NCBI GenBank assembly: GCA_949152475.1
Contig: OX424563.1
Location: 10,203,001-10,267,000, forward strand
DNA: 64,000 nt
Direction: 5' to 3'
Source of the DNA: Terebella lapidaria
Taxonomy: Eukaryota; Annelida; Polychaeta; Terebellida; Terebellidae
The notes beneath the pieces were generated by a model. The model ran no database searches. It had not been told where the DNA came from and saw only the letters and a program-made list of their open reading frames with translations. How positions within the stretch are numbered: position 1 is the stretch's first letter; the number at the start of each line of letters is the position of its first letter. A program made the position numbers and the translations under genes. Below, one piece after another: positions 44,166-56,200 of the stretch.

Positions 44166-44690
44166 CGCACGTAGCCCTATGATGTATGAGAAACTAAGAC
44201 CTCCCTTATCATTGGTCACGTGAATTTTCGGCGCGACCAACAGCTGAGCACAGGCCCCAATGAATTCCCGCACCCTGCCCTGTAAATTAAAGAATAGTGA
44301 GTCTAGTGAGAGATGGTTAACATGAGCCTATTAATAAGATTTCTTTGCTAATAATCAATTTTCGATGTGACGTCATGAATACTCATTATAATATAATACA
44401 CTGTTGCTAATTAGGTGCAAATATTATCATGACATAGGCCTAAAATTAACATACACAAAATGGTCATAACTTGAGAACGGACAGTGATAATTGAGATGTG
44501 AAAAAAAATTCTCAGGGAACTGGTGGCTATCTTTTTCAAGGCTAAATATGATATCTCTCCGATCATAATTTCTTCATGCCGTTAATTTGGCACGATTCCA
44601 ACTCGTGACAGTACAGTAGATACACTAGTACCAGGGGCGTATCTAGAAATCACAGGAAGGGGGGGGGGACCAAGAATTAAATTGAATGTA
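44166..44690. other. Intergenic, no gene recognised
   Basis: Nothing supported apart from a G-run at 44658-44668 that follows CAGGGGCGTATCTAGAAATC. A similar phrase precedes the repeat at 59.18 kb. Confidence 0.4.
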
Positions 44691-44714
44691 TGGTCCTCAC
44701 GAAACGAGGCACGA

Positions 44715-44912
44715 GTGTTGAACCCACAAATGTTAAAACGCCCACAAATGTGAAAACCCACAAATGTGAAAACAAATTTTGTAAATCACCCACAAATGTG
44801 AAAATATCATTACCCACAAATGTGAAAAAAAATCCACCCACAAATGTGAAAAAAAAATTTAACCACAAATGTGAAAACGGTTTTTGTCATTTGCCCACAA
44901 ATGTGAAAATCA
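44715..44912 (+). repeat. Array of CCCACAAATGTGAAAA, left arm
   Basis: About ten copies of the 16-bp unit, some separated by short A/T spacers. The order of units and spacers matches in inverted orientation the array at 58420-58655, including AAACAAATTTTGTAAATCA. The two arrays bracket the DIRS-type region. Confidence 0.85.
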
Positions 44913-44936
44913 AACACATCATTATTGTCATATACA

Positions 44937-45089
44937 TTACCTCCATAATACTACACGGGTAACTCCTAACAGCCTACTTAAATTAGGCTCCCCCATAGAG
45001 AAACCTCTCATATGGGGAAGAATAAAGAATGACCCCTCCCTTGCTGCCACCAGGGGCAGCACCGTAGCCACTTCCTCCATTCCCAATTC
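44937..45089 (+). repeat. Left inverted terminal repeat of the DIRS-type element
   Basis: TACCTCCATAATACTACACG at the outer end and CCATTCCCAATTC at the inner end. It is the inverse of 52104-52258. Confidence 0.8.
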
Positions 45090-45547
45090 TCCTATTGAAG
45101 GAAGCAGACCTACTTATGCCTACTCTATATTTCTGTTTAATTTTATTGCTTGGATCGTTCCACCTCTGTGGAAACTCGGCAGGAAAGGACTCAGGGCGTT
45201 AGGGGTGTCCTTTTTAACACGTTGACGGTAGTCCACGCCCAGGTTTTCCTGTTTGAATGAGCTGAATGAGCTGAGTGTGGCCGGTGCCACGTGTTCTTAC
45301 CAGCGTGGCAGGTCCACGACTTCTGTTGGCGGTGTGTGGATTCGTTCTGCATCGACGATTTTCCTTGCGACAAGTGCGAATCTCGTTCACCAGAAGACTG
45401 GTCAACCGTGTATGGGGCGTTGAGGGATTTACTTCACCTCCGTTCACGTCCCTCCCCACCTGATGTTGACTGCTCTCGGTCCGCCCGGGTGCATTGTCTC
45501 GCCGCCATCCGTCGCTTCGACACTGAGTCGGCTCGGCTTAATTTAGC

Positions 45548-46275
45548 TTTACAATCCCCAGTGAGCGTAGACGCCCTGTAGACTCACAGGAATTTTGTCA
45601 TAATTTTGATTGTAATGTCATGTTTGTCCCTCTCTCTCCCCCACCTGTGTGTGCGGCTCTGGCCCCGTCAGGTGTGGTGGGTGATGTGGTGGGCCGCTCT
45701 CTGCTTTCGGCATTGCGCCCTCAGCTTTTGAGTGTTCGGAGTCTGTTAGATTTTCCAGCTAGCCTGGTTAATCGTTTTCTCTCCATTCACTCCGAGCGTC
45801 GTGTTTCCGAGTCCATGCCTTGCGTGGGCGCTCGGAGCCCGGGTCCCAGGAACACTCCGTCCATTCCCACGCTCTAATCTGTCACGCTCATGTCAGATGA
45901 CGGTGCTCGGCTTTACAATCCCCAGTGAGTGTAGACGCCCTGTAGACTCACAGGAATTTTGTCATAATTTTGATTGTAATGTCATGTTTGTCCCTCTCTC
46001 TCCCCCACCTGTGTGTGCGGCTCTGGCCCCGTCAGGTGTGGTGGGTGATGTGGTGGGCCGCTCTCTGCTTTCGGCATTGCGCCCTCACCTTTTGAGTGTT
46101 CGGAGTCTGTTAGATTTTCCAGCTAGCCTGGTTAATCGTTTTCTCTCCATTCACCCCGAGCGTCGTGTTTCCGAGTCCATGCCTTGCGTGGGCGCTCGGA
46201 GCCCGGGTCCCAGGAACACTCCGTCCATTCCCACGCTCTAATCTGTCACGCTCATGTCAGATGACGGTGCTCGGC
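45548..46275 (+). repeat. 364-bp tandem duplication in the DIRS leader
   Basis: CTTTACAATCCCCAGTGAG starts each copy (45548 and 45912, approximate to a base). The copies are nearly identical, with a few substitutions. GC-rich palindromic runs of CCCGGGTCCCGG follow at 46275-46420 and 46590-46640. Confidence 0.85.
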
Positions 46276-46784
46276 TCCCGGGTCCCGGTCGGGACCCGGG
46301 TCCCGGTGGGATTACGGCTCCGGGTTCCGAGTCACTGTCAGCTATACAGCTACACGTTGGCGCTCGGGTCCCGGGCCCCGCTCGGGCCCGGGTTCCGATG
46401 GGAACCCAGGTTCCGATAGGAACACGACTCTCGTTAAGGTATCAGATGCTGATAGACCATGCTTGCGTCTTCCTCGGCATTCCGCTACCAGCTCAGGCTT
46501 GTCCCTCGATACCACGGCGTTGCTTCTATGCCCACCTCGGGCATTAGTAACTGACGCTAGTGGTTTGGTCGAGTTAGAAATAGGGCTAGTTCGGCTCCCG
46601 GCCCCTGTCGGGGCCCGGGACCCGGGTTCCCATCGGATCCCAGGATCCGACCAGCCTCTGTTTTCTATTCGGACTAATGGCTTCAATGCTAGCAGTGAGT
46701 GCTCGCCTCATCTTCCACCGCATCTGACTGCCTCAGGGCGCGATGTTTCGGTGAAAGTGGGAGGAGGGAGGAGGTTATGACGAT

Positions 46785-48788
46785 ATGTCTAATTCTCACT
46801 CTCTCTTCCAGTCGATATCCCAGCGCAGCAGGCCTTCCCCGCCGCCGATACAGCGGATAGCCTCGCCACCAGACAGCTCCCTCGGGATGCCATCTACGGA
46901 CCCTGCCACAGCGGGTCGCTCTTTAGCGACGTCCGGGCCTTCGGGCCAGACTGCGGGTTGCTCTTTAGCAATGTTCGGGCCTTCGGGCCAACCTCTCACG
47001 ACTGTCTTCGCGGGCCGCTCTTCAGCGGAGTCCGGGCCTTCGGGCCACCCTTCGGCAGTGCGTGTGTCGGGCCGCTCTTTAGCGGAGTCCGTTATGTTAC
47101 CTTCACCTGCCTCCTCCGCGCCTCAGGATTTTCGGCAGTTGGAACTAGACATCTCCTCTCGCATGTCGGCACAAATGCAAGCGATGTTCTCGCAGCTCTC
47201 GACTCAGGTGCAGCACAGCCTCCTCCAGTGTCGTCCCCCGACTGCTCCTCTTCCTGGATTCTTGCCTCTCGCAGGCCGTGCGAGCGAGGCCACCTGTGGA
47301 CTATCCACGCCTCTGCAGCGGACCCAGTCCCTACAGTCACCAGGCCTCTTACCCCCGGACCAGCTCTTAGCCACTCCGGCTCAGGTTGTCGGCCCTACTC
47401 CAGGATCTTCCCGTGGAGTCACCCCGGCTCAGGTGCTCCAGGTGCTGGCCTCTTCCGGCTTTGTTCCCTCGTCTTCACGGAAGCGTCGCTGTCCCGACCC
47501 GGAGTCCGACTCAGAAGAAGAGGACGAAGAAGAGGATATGGACTCCGCGTCCATACATCCTTCCCTGGTAGACGAACGTGTCTCCTCTCAGGATCTCCAG
47601 TTCCGGGAGAAGTTGGTTCTCACGCGTGCGTGTCTCGGTTCCCAGTTTCCGCCAGAGCCTCCGACGGAAACCTCCTCGTCAGTGGAACCAGTTTCTTGTG
47701 GCCAGCCAGTACCGCCATCAAGTTCACGCCAGCAACTGCCTCTCAGCCGCAGCGTACGCAAGGCGTTCGAGGTTCGTCGCCAAGCCTCCATCAAGGCCAA
47801 GGGAGACAAGATAAATAAACCCAAGCTCTCCTCTTCTTACTTGCCTTCCCACAAGGACTTCACGGAGAAGCCGTCGGAGCCTTCCAAGAAGACTCTTCAG
47901 TATATGTCGGCCCCCTCGAAGATCTCGGTGACCCCTGCCCAGGTAGCAGATGTTCAACAGTCGATTCGTTCAGCTGTTCTCATCGACTCCACCCAGGACT
48001 GGCTTTTAGCCGCCGCGCGGGATCTCCTCGAGAACCTGGCCCAGCAAGCCTCTGCTGGACCCGTCCCCCAAGCTGCCCTTCAGGATCAGATCTCCACCGA
48101 TATCAGATTTCTGTCCAGCGCGGGCTTGTCTATCCGGGACCGCCTACACCAGCTCTCTTACGGCGCGTTCACCATGGAGCAGTGGCGACGGGACGCCTTC
48201 CTCAAGTCCCTGACTTTCAAGCCGTCCCTGGATTTGAAATCCCGACTACGTTCCGCCCCCATGCTGCTGTCCTGCGCACAGGAGGCGCTCACGGACCAGG
48301 CCGCCAACTCCCTGTTCCACGGAGAGGACGGTGCTCTTTCAGCCGAGGAACGGCAAGTGTCGGACCGCGTCCAGTCGGCCAATGCCCAGCTGGTCTCCGA
48401 ACTGCTTGCCAAGCAGAAGGCTTGGAAGCCACGGCCGCAGCCACAGACCGCTTCTTCTTCAAAGCCCAAGAAACAGAGGAAGAAGCAGCCCTTTTCAGGA
48501 GCCCCTGCCTCTACAACCAAGCGTGGTGGTCGCCACTCCGGGTCCAGCCGCCGCGGCAAGTCTAAGGGCGGAGCAGGGGCGTCCAGGCCCAGTCACGACA
48601 GTAAGTACCAGTGCCAGGGAACTTTCCGAGTACCACGCGTCACCAATGGCGACTCCCGCTCATTTTGGTCACGTAGAACCGCCAGTCGGCAGGCGCTTAA
48701 ATCTGTTTTGGCCCATTTGGCAAGAGATGGGTGCCAGCCCTTGGATCTGGGGGGGTACTCCGGAAGGGATTCCAGATTCAGTTCATAA
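46785..48788 (+). CDS. gag-like open frame of the DIRS-type element
   Basis: A Ser/Pro/Gly-rich N-terminal half contains repeats of the type GRSLAxSGPSGQ. An acidic patch (DSEEEDEEEDM), a helical central part and a basic C-terminal end (KKQRKKQPF, RRGKSKGG) follow. This fits the first ORF of DIRS elements. It overlaps the start of the RT region, a layout common in this family. Confidence 0.65.
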   Translation: MSNSHSLFQSISQRSRPSPPPIQRIASPPDSSLGMPSTDPATAGRSLATSGPSGQTAGCSLAMFGPSGQPLTTVFAGRSSAESGPSGHPSAVRVSGRSLAESVMLPSPASSAPQDFRQLELDISSRMSAQMQAMFSQLSTQVQHSLLQCRPPTAPLPGFLPLAGRASEATCGLSTPLQRTQSLQSPGLLPPDQLLATPAQVVGPTPGSSRGVTPAQVLQVLASSGFVPSSSRKRRCPDPESDSEEEDEEEDMDSASIHPSLVDERVSSQDLQFREKLVLTRACLGSQFPPEPPTETSSSVEPVSCGQPVPPSSSRQQLPLSRSVRKAFEVRRQASIKAKGDKINKPKLSSSYLPSHKDFTEKPSEPSKKTLQYMSAPSKISVTPAQVADVQQSIRSAVLIDSTQDWLLAAARDLLENLAQQASAGPVPQAALQDQISTDIRFLSSAGLSIRDRLHQLSYGAFTMEQWRRDAFLKSLTFKPSLDLKSRLRSAPMLLSCAQEALTDQAANSLFHGEDGALSAEERQVSDRVQSANAQLVSELLAKQKAWKPRPQPQTASSSKPKKQRKKQPFSGAPASTTKRGGRHSGSSRRGKSKGGAGASRPSHDSKYQCQGTFRVPRVTNGDSRSFWSRRTASRQALKSVLAHLARDGCQPLDLGGYSGRDSRFSS

Positions 48789-50719
48789 CTCAACCTGCAT
48801 TATCCCCCATCCCCAAGTCATTCACTCTGCCGTCGGCTCCGGCGAAGCGAGCAGCCTTGGATGTAGAGATAAAAAAATTGATCGCAAAAGGGGCAGTAGA
48901 ACCTGCAGATCCGCGGACTCCGGGTTTCTACAGTATCGTGTTCGTGGTTCCAAAGAGTTCCGGCGGTTGTCGCCCAGTCATAGACTTGTCGCCTCTGAAT
49001 CCGTTCGTGCAGACTCCAAAGTTCGTTATGGAGACGCCCGAGTTCATTCGGTTAGCGCTTCCAGAGAATGCATGGGCGATCTCGCTGGATCTGAAGGATG
49101 CCTTCTTCCACATTCCGATACACTCAGCCTCGCGAAAGTATCTGAGGTTCGCTTTCCGGGGTCGTGTGTGGCAGTTCTGTGCTCTACCATTCGGCTTGTC
49201 ACCTTCTCCTTGGATATTCACCATGGTGGTGAGGGAGGTCCAGAGCCTGGCCCACCAGCGGGGATTGTTCCTTCATCAATACCTCGACGACTGGCTCCTA
49301 CGCAGTCAGTCTCGGGACACGTTGTTGGAGCACCGCGATTGGTTGATCAATACGTGTCAGACAATGGGCCTAGTGATCAATTTCGAGAAATCAGAGCTCG
49401 TTCCATCTCGAGATTTCGTGTTCCTGGGCTACAGGTTTGTGACCACGTCAGGCATGGTCTTCCCACCTCAGGACAGAATTTCCAAATTGCGCCCTATTCT
49501 AGCCTCCTTCCTGGCTCATCCGTGTCAGTCGGCAGCCACCTGGCAGTCTCTGCTAGGCCTGTTGGCGGCAACGGAGAAGCTGGTACCTTTGGGCCGCTTA
49601 CATATGCGAGAACTGCAGCATTGCCTGAGTTTGGGTTGGTGTCAAGCTACAGACCCCGACTCTACGATGGTAATATTGTCTCCAGCGGCTCGCGAGTGCG
49701 TGCAGTGGTGGATTCAAATCAGAAACCTGTCACAAGGTTCTCCCTTCCGTCTGCCGCTGCCATCCAAGCATCTGTTTACGGATGCCAGCACGGAGGGCTG
49801 GGGCGCCCACTTGGACTTCCAAGAGATTTCGGGCTTGTGGAGCGACCATCATTTGTCTTGGCACATCAATGCTCTCGAGTTGGAAGCTGTATCTAGGGCC
49901 CTGGCCAATTGGGTATCCGAGTTAGCAGGACACTCAGTTTTGGTTGCCACGGACAACTCAACGGTCGTGGCCTACACCAACAAGCAAGGAGGCACTCGTT
50001 CCTTGACACTCAGTCGTCAGGTGTCGGCCTTGCTACGGTGATGCAACGCCCAATCGATTATGCTCCGTGCCCGTCACATTCCCGGCCGTCTCAATGTCTT
50101 GGCAGACATGCTGTCTCGGCGGGGTCAGGTACAGCCTACCGAATGGACCTTGTCTCCAGCGGTCTTTCGACAGTTATGTACCCATTGGGATCGACCTCAT
50201 GTGGACCTGTTTGCCACTCGTTGGAACAACAGGCTCCCCACCTTTGTGTCGCCAACCTCAGACCCCCTGGCTTGGGGTGTGGATGCTCTGTCTATGGACT
50301 GGGAGGGCCTGTATGCATATGCTTACCCCCCAGCCATTCTGATTCCGCAAGTGATTGCCAAGGTTCGAGCACAACAATGTCGGATCCTGCTTATTGCGCC
50401 TCTACAACCCGAGAAGTCGTGGTTCCCAGAGCTTCTAGATCTCCTTGTCGATGTTCCGAGGCCGTTGCCTCTGCGAGGAGATCTACTGAGGCAGCCACGG
50501 TCTCCGGTGTTTCACCAGAACACACGCCAGCTGGCCCTTCACGCATGGATGTTGTCCAGCGATCCTTCCGCGCAAAGGGATTTTCTGAGGAAGTGTCCTC
50601 TTGGCTCGCACGACCAAATAGAAGGTCTTCTTTTGCCGCGACAAGGTGTGGACTACGGGACCGATCATGCCTTGACTTTATTGCTCAAGAACTTCGAGGT
50701 AGATCGTCCCGTGGCGTGA
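48731..50719 (+). pseudogene. RT-RNase H region of the DIRS-type element, copy 1
   Basis: Reverse transcriptase motifs: SLDLKDAFFHIPI, LPFGLSPSPW, QYLDDWLL. RNase H motifs: FTDAST, ATDNST and HIPGRLNVLADMLSR, then DLFATRWN. All are typical of DIRS. Treated as a fossil; reading interrupted about once. Confidence 0.8.
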
Positions 50720-50740
50720 AACCCCACTCCTGCGTGGGAC

Positions 50741-51448
50741 TTGTCGTTGGTCTTGAACCGTCTGGCATCAGCCCCGTTCGAGCCCCTGGCTTCGGCGCCC
50801 CTCAAGTTAGTCACTTGGAAAACGGTTTTTCTCCTTGTCCTAGCCTCTGCCAGGCGTCGAGGTGAGATCCATGCTTTGGATGCGTCTAAGATTAGCTGGA
50901 AGGAGAACTATGCTCAGGTCAGACTGGGCGTTCTCCCGTCTTTTCTCTCGAAAACCCAGTTCTCTACGGCCCCTCCATTGGCGATTGTGATCCCTGCTCT
51001 CGATGCCTCTCTTGGCACGGACTTGGAGAGTGACGCGAAGCTCTGTCCTGTACGTGCGTTGCGCTTTTACCTTGACAAGACCAAGGGTTTTCGACAAAGC
51101 AAAAAGCTTCTTTTCGTCTCTTATCTGAAAAGCTTCAAGAACGATATTCGCTCCCCGACTATCTCTTCTTGGATTAAGAAATGCATTAGACTCTGTTACG
51201 ATCTCGGCGATCAGCCGACTGATTGTTCTTTTCGGGTACGGGCGCATGACGTACGGGCCATGGCTGCGTCATTGGCTTATATTGGTAATACACCACTATC
51301 TCAGGTTATGAGTGCATGTTCTTGGTCTTGCCATAACACGTTTACTTCTCATTATCTCAGAGACATAGCCTGGACGTCTGAGGACGGGTTGCACCTGGGT
51401 TCGATCGTCGCCAGCCAGCACGTCATCCTCGGTCGCACATCAAGCTAA
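50741..51448 (+). CDS. Tyrosine recombinase of the DIRS-type element, copy 1
   Basis: A 235-residue frame. The first Arg lies in ASARRRGEIHAL, the H-x-x-R box in RAHDVRAMAAS, and the candidate tyrosine in TSHYLRD. Such enzymes replace integrase in DIRS elements. Residues before the visible start probably belong too. Confidence 0.75.
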   Translation: MSLVLNRLASAPFEPLASAPLKLVTWKTVFLLVLASARRRGEIHALDASKISWKENYAQVRLGVLPSFLSKTQFSTAPPLAIVIPALDASLGTDLESDAKLCPVRALRFYLDKTKGFRQSKKLLFVSYLKSFKNDIRSPTISSWIKKCIRLCYDLGDQPTDCSFRVRAHDVRAMAASLAYIGNTPLSQVMSACSWSCHNTFTSHYLRDIAWTSEDGLHLGSIVASQHVILGRTSS

Positions 51449-52103
51449 TTGAGGATTTTGGTTTCCTTTTTGCTCCACTGTGAGCTTTTGTTTTTCCGTT
51501 ATGCTGTCAAAAACTGAAAAACTATATAAAAAAAAAAACCAACGAAAACCACACAAAAACATCAAGGATTGTTCGGACTATGTGTCGCTTCAGTTGATCC
51601 GGATGGATTCCTTAGTTCTGTGGATATTAGTGCAAAGGATTATGAACTTTATATACTCAGTTGGTTATATTGTTCAGGGAAGATTCCCACATTCTCCTAA
51701 TTTAAGTACCATTGTTACCTTGGACTTGGATTGATTTGACTCTTACACGCACGGCGTGAGTGAGTGGATACCATGGAATGGAAATTCAAGTCTGGTGGAA
51801 GTGAAGAGGATTCAGAACTGAAGCTTTCTTCACAAGGTATGTTGCACTAATATTTATATATTTTTATATATATATAATGAAAGAATGATACTATCCGGGT
51901 AGACTTCTAGGGACGGGTTCAAATCCCACCTCCAATGTCTATTCTGAATTTTACCCGTGTAGTATTATGGAGGTAATGTATAGGACAATAATTCGTCGTT
52001 TTAAAGGTTAAAACTAGTATTATTTACTACACTTACCTCCATAATACTACGAAAGTGCCCACCCAACCTACCCCGTTTCCTTTGTACTCGTCCCTGAGAC
52101 AAG

Positions 52104-52258
52104 GAATTGGGAATGGAGGAAGTGGCTACGGTGCTGCCCCTGGTGGCAGCAAGGGAGGGGTCATTCTTTATTCTTCCCCATATGAGAGGTTTCTCTATGG
52201 GGGAGCCTAATTTAAGTAGGCTGTTAGGAGTTACCCGTGTAGTATTATGGAGGTAAGT
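52104..52258 (-). repeat. Right inverted terminal repeat of the DIRS-type element
   Basis: Inverse of the left terminal repeat, ending GTATTATGGAGGTA. A second copy lies at about 56900-57054 in the duplicated block. Confidence 0.8.
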
Positions 52259-52800
52259 ATAGTAAATAATACTAGTTTTAACCTTTAAAACGACGAATTA
52301 GGTTCCACATGAGGAATGTCTTTTATTGTTATGTCTTTTTACGGAACCTTGTTCTGATAACCCATTGCATGGCATTGCGTCCTTCATCCGTCGTCGTCCG
52401 TCATACGTCTTACATTTTTATTTTTATCTCGAATTTACGGTCGAATCTTTTCGAAATTTGCGCTAAAATGCCTAAGAATACAGGGAAGCACTTTTCTGAA
52501 AGAGTTTTTGGGCTACCGGACCTTTGGTCCGATAACCTATTGGCATCGCGTTGCGTCCGTCGTCCATCCATCCGTCGTCCGTCGTCCGTAAACAATTTTA
52601 TCTTTAAATTTTTGTAACGAATGTGACTTCGTTAAGTAGCAACCAGGTTAGTACCGTCATAGCATGGTTAGTAGACAAACATCACATCACATATCACACA
52701 TCATATTATGAATATTAATAGTAATGTTGCCGTTACGTGAGGCCCGAGAACCATGGGAGGAGTCCCCGGAACCACAACGCTTGGGCGTGTTGTTCGTCCG
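52259..52800. other. Fragments of the palindrome-headed transposon family
   Basis: TACGGAACCTTGTTCTGATAACC (near 52334) and CTACCGGACC, TTT, GGTCCGATAACC (near 52513) each precede GCGTTGCGTCC(G/T)TC runs, like the head of copies A and B. Repeated at about 57130 and 57309 by the duplication. No gene. Confidence 0.6.
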
Positions 52801-52805
52801 GTTTT

Positions 52806-53265
52806 GTTGATCCTTGGGCATCCTGAGCCCATTTCCTTGAAAAATAATTCTACATCCGGTTTGGTGTCATTTGACACCACAGGTGTAATCTGATACCAAA
52901 CCACACCTAGTATAATGCCAATTAGCCCTACGGGTTCGAAAATAATGTCCTTTTTGCTCTACGATCAATATTTACTGAGATATGGAGGTTTTTATGGAAA
53001 AGTGGGTGATAATAGGGGAAAGTGTAAATTTTTGGCCTTCAAACACACCAAAACGGCCTAATAACTGATCCTTGGGCATCCTGAGCCCATTTCCTTGAAA
53101 AATATTTCTACTTCCGGTTTGGTGTAATTTGACATCACAGGTGTAATTTGATACCAAACCACGCCTAGTATATTGCCAATTAGCCCTATGGGTTCGAAAA
53201 TAATGTCCTTTTTGCTCTACGATCAATCTTTACTGAGATATGAAGGTTTTTATGGAAAAGTGGGC
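52806..53265. repeat. 258-bp tandem repeat, first array
   Basis: TGATCCTTGGGCATCCTGAG starts units at about 52808 and 53066. Each continues with CTTCCGGTTTGGTGT and AATTAGCCCTA. The duplication junction falls inside the second unit. Confidence 0.85.
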
Positions 53266-56200
53266 GAAACAGAGGAAGAAGCAGCCCTTTTCAGGAGCCC
53301 CTGCCTCTACAACCAAGCGTGGTGGTCGCCACTCCGGGTCCAGCCGCCGCGGCAAGTCTAAGGGCGGAGCAGGGGCGTCCAGGCCCAGTCACGACAGTAA
53401 GTACCAGTGCCAGGGAACTTTCCGAGTACCACGCGTCACCAATGGCGACTCCCGCTCATTTTGGTCACGTAGAACCGCCAGTCGGCAGGCGCTTAAATCT
53501 GTTTTGGCCCATTTGGCAAGAGATGGGTGCCAGCCCTTGGATCTGGGGGGGTACTCCGGAAGGGATTCCAGATTCAGTTCATAACTCAACCTGCATTATC
53601 CCCCATCCCCAAGTCATTCACTCTGCCGTCGGCTCCGGCGAAGCGAGCAGCCTTGGATGTAGAGATAAAAAAATTGATCGCAAAAGGGGCAGTAGAACCT
53701 GCAGATCCGCGGACTCCGGGTTTCTACAGTATCGTGTTCGTGGTTCCAAAGAGTTCCGGCGGTTGTCGCCCAGTCATAGACTTGTCGCCTCTGAATCCGT
53801 TCGTGCAGACTCCAAAGTTCGTTATGGAGACGCCCGAGTTCATTCGGTTAGCGCTTCCAGAGAATGCATGGGCGATCTCGCTGGATCTGAAGGATGCCTT
53901 CTTCCACATTCCGATACACTCAGCCTCGCGAAAGTATCTGAGGTTCGCTTTCCGGGGTCGTGTGTGGCAGTTCTGTGCTCTACCATTCGGCTTGTCACCT
54001 TCTCCTTGGATATTCACCATGGTGGTGAGGGAGGTCCAGAGCCTGGCCCACCAGCGGGGATTGTTCCTTCATCAATACCTCGACGACTGGCTCCTACGCA
54101 GTCAGTCTCGGGACACGTTGTTGGAGCACCGCGATTGGTTGATCAATACGTGTCAGACAATGGGCCTAGTGATCAATTTCGAGAAATCAGAGCTCGTTCC
54201 ATCTCGAGATTTCGTGTTCCTGGGCTACAGGTTTGTGACCACGTCAGGCATGGTCTTCCCACCTCAGGACAGAATTTCCAAATTGCGCCCTATTCTAGCC
54301 TCCTTCCTGGCTCATCCGTGTCAGTCGGCAGCCACCTGGCAGTCTCTGCTAGGCCTGTTGGCGGCAACGGAGAAGCTGGTACCTTTGGGCCGCTTACATA
54401 TGCGAGAACTGCAGCATTGCCTGAGTTTGGGTTGGTGTCAAGCTACAGACCCCGACTCTACGATGGTAATATTGTCTCCAGCGGCTCGCGAGTGCGTGCA
54501 GTGGTGGATTCAAATCAGAAACCTGTCACAAGGTTCTCCCTTCCGTCTGCCGCTGCCATCCAAGCATCTGTTTACGGATGCCAGCACGGAGGGCTGGGGC
54601 GCCCACTTGGACTTCCAAGAGATTTCGGGCTTGTGGAGCGACCATCATTTGTCTTGGCACATCAATGCTCTCGAGTTGGAAGCTGTATCTAGGGCCCTGG
54701 CCAATTGGGTATCCGAGTTAGCAGGACACTCAGTTTTGGTTGCCACGGACAACTCAACGGTCGTGGCCTACACCAACAAGCAAGGAGGCACTCGTTCCTT
54801 GACACTCAGTCGTCAGGTGTCGGCCTTGCTACGGTGATGCAACGCCCAATCGATTATGCTCCGTGCCCGTCACATTCCCGGCCGTCTCAATGTCTTGGCA
54901 GACATGCTGTCTCGGCGGGGTCAGGTACAGCCTACCGAATGGACCTTGTCTCCAGCGGTCTTTCGACAGTTATGTACCCATTGGGATCGACCTCATGTGG
55001 ACCTGTTTGCCACTCGTTGGAACAACAGGCTCCCCACCTTTGTGTCGCCAACCTCAGACCCCCTGGCTTGGGGTGTGGATGCTCTGTCTATGGACTGGGA
55101 GGGCCTGTATGCATATGCTTACCCCCCAGCCATTCTGATTCCGCAAGTGATTGCCAAGGTTCGAGCACAACAATGTCGGATCCTGCTTATTGCGCCTCTA
55201 CAACCCGAGAAGTCGTGGTTCCCAGAGCTTCTAGATCTCCTTGTCGATGTTCCGAGGCCGTTGCCTCTGCGAGGAGATCTACTGAGGCAGCCACGGTCTC
55301 CGGTGTTTCACCAGAACACACGCCAGCTGGCCCTTCACGCATGGATGTTGTCCAGCGATCCTTCCGCGCAAAGGGATTTTCTGAGGAAGTGTCCTCTTGG
55401 CTCGCACGACCAAATAGAAGGTCTTCTTTTGCCGCGACAAGGTGTGGACTACGGGACCGATCATGCCTTGACTTTATTGCTCAAGAACTTCGAGGTAGAT
55501 CGTCCCGTGGCGTGAAACCCCACTCCTGCGTGGGACTTGTCGTTGGTCTTGAACCGTCTGGCATCAGCCCCGTTCGAGCCCCTGGCTTCGGCGCCCCTCA
55601 AGTTAGTCACTTGGAAAACGGTTTTTCTCCTTGTCCTAGCCTCTGCCAGGCGTCGAGGTGAGATCCATGCTTTGGATGCGTCTAAGATTAGCTGGAAGGA
55701 GAACTATGCTCAGGTCAGACTGGGCGTTCTCCCGTCTTTTCTCTCGAAAACCCAGTTCTCTACGGCCCCTCCATTGGCGATTGTGATCCCTGCTCTCGAT
55801 GCCTCTCTTGGCACGGACTTGGAGAGTGACGCGAAGCTCTGTCCTGTACGTGCGTTGCGCTTTTACCTTGACAAGACCAAGGGTTTTCGACAAAGCAAAA
55901 AGCTTCTTTTCGTCTCTTATCTGAAAAGCTTCAAGAACGATATTCGCTCCCCGACTATCTCTTCTTGGATTAAGAAATGCATTAGACTCTGTTACGATCT
56001 CGGCGATCAGCCGACTGATTGTTCTTTTCGGGTACGGGCGCATGACGTACGGGCCATGGCTGCGTCATTGGCTTATATTGGTAATACACCACTATCTCAG
56101 GTTATGAGTGCATGTTCTTGGTCTTGCCATAACACGTTTACTTCTCATTATCTCAGAGACATAGCCTGGACGTCTGAGGACGGGTTGCACCTGGGTTCGA

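Larger units (their letters stand above)
44937..52258 (+). mobile_element. DIRS-type tyrosine-recombinase retrotransposon
   Basis: Inverted terminal repeats of about 153-155 bp (44937-45089 and 52104-52258) bracket a gag-like region (~46.8-48.8 kb), reverse transcriptase and RNase H (~48.75-50.7 kb, YLDDWLL) and a tyrosine recombinase (~50.74-51.45 kb). A short stretch at about 51948-51985 matches both termini and fits the internal complementary region of DIRS elements. A tandem duplication repeats its 3' part. Coding appears mostly open, with about one interruption. The two copies of the 3' part look identical where compared, so the duplication is recent. Confidence 0.85.
48470..53265 (+). 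repeat. 4.8-kb tandem duplication, copy 1
   Basis: About 4796 bp, beginning GAAACAGAGG inside the gag-like frame and ending in a 258-bp satellite unit. The second copy follows directly. Compared stretches are identical, including non-coding parts. Confidence 0.92.

Noticed and set aside
44715-44912. CRISPR-like direct repeats
   Set aside because: The spacers are short, A/T-rich and recur in the inverted array, there are no cas genes, and the genome is animal.
48331-49896. Long plus-strand frame overlapping the RT region (also 53319-54692)
   Set aside because: It is out of frame with the clear RT-RNase H protein and has no motif, so it is a shadow.
51890-51935. Possible tRNA gene or SINE (GGGTTCAAATCCCACC, resembling a B box); repeated at about 56686-56731
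   Set aside because: No A box, cloverleaf or acceptor stem was found upstream; it lies in the DIRS 3' region.
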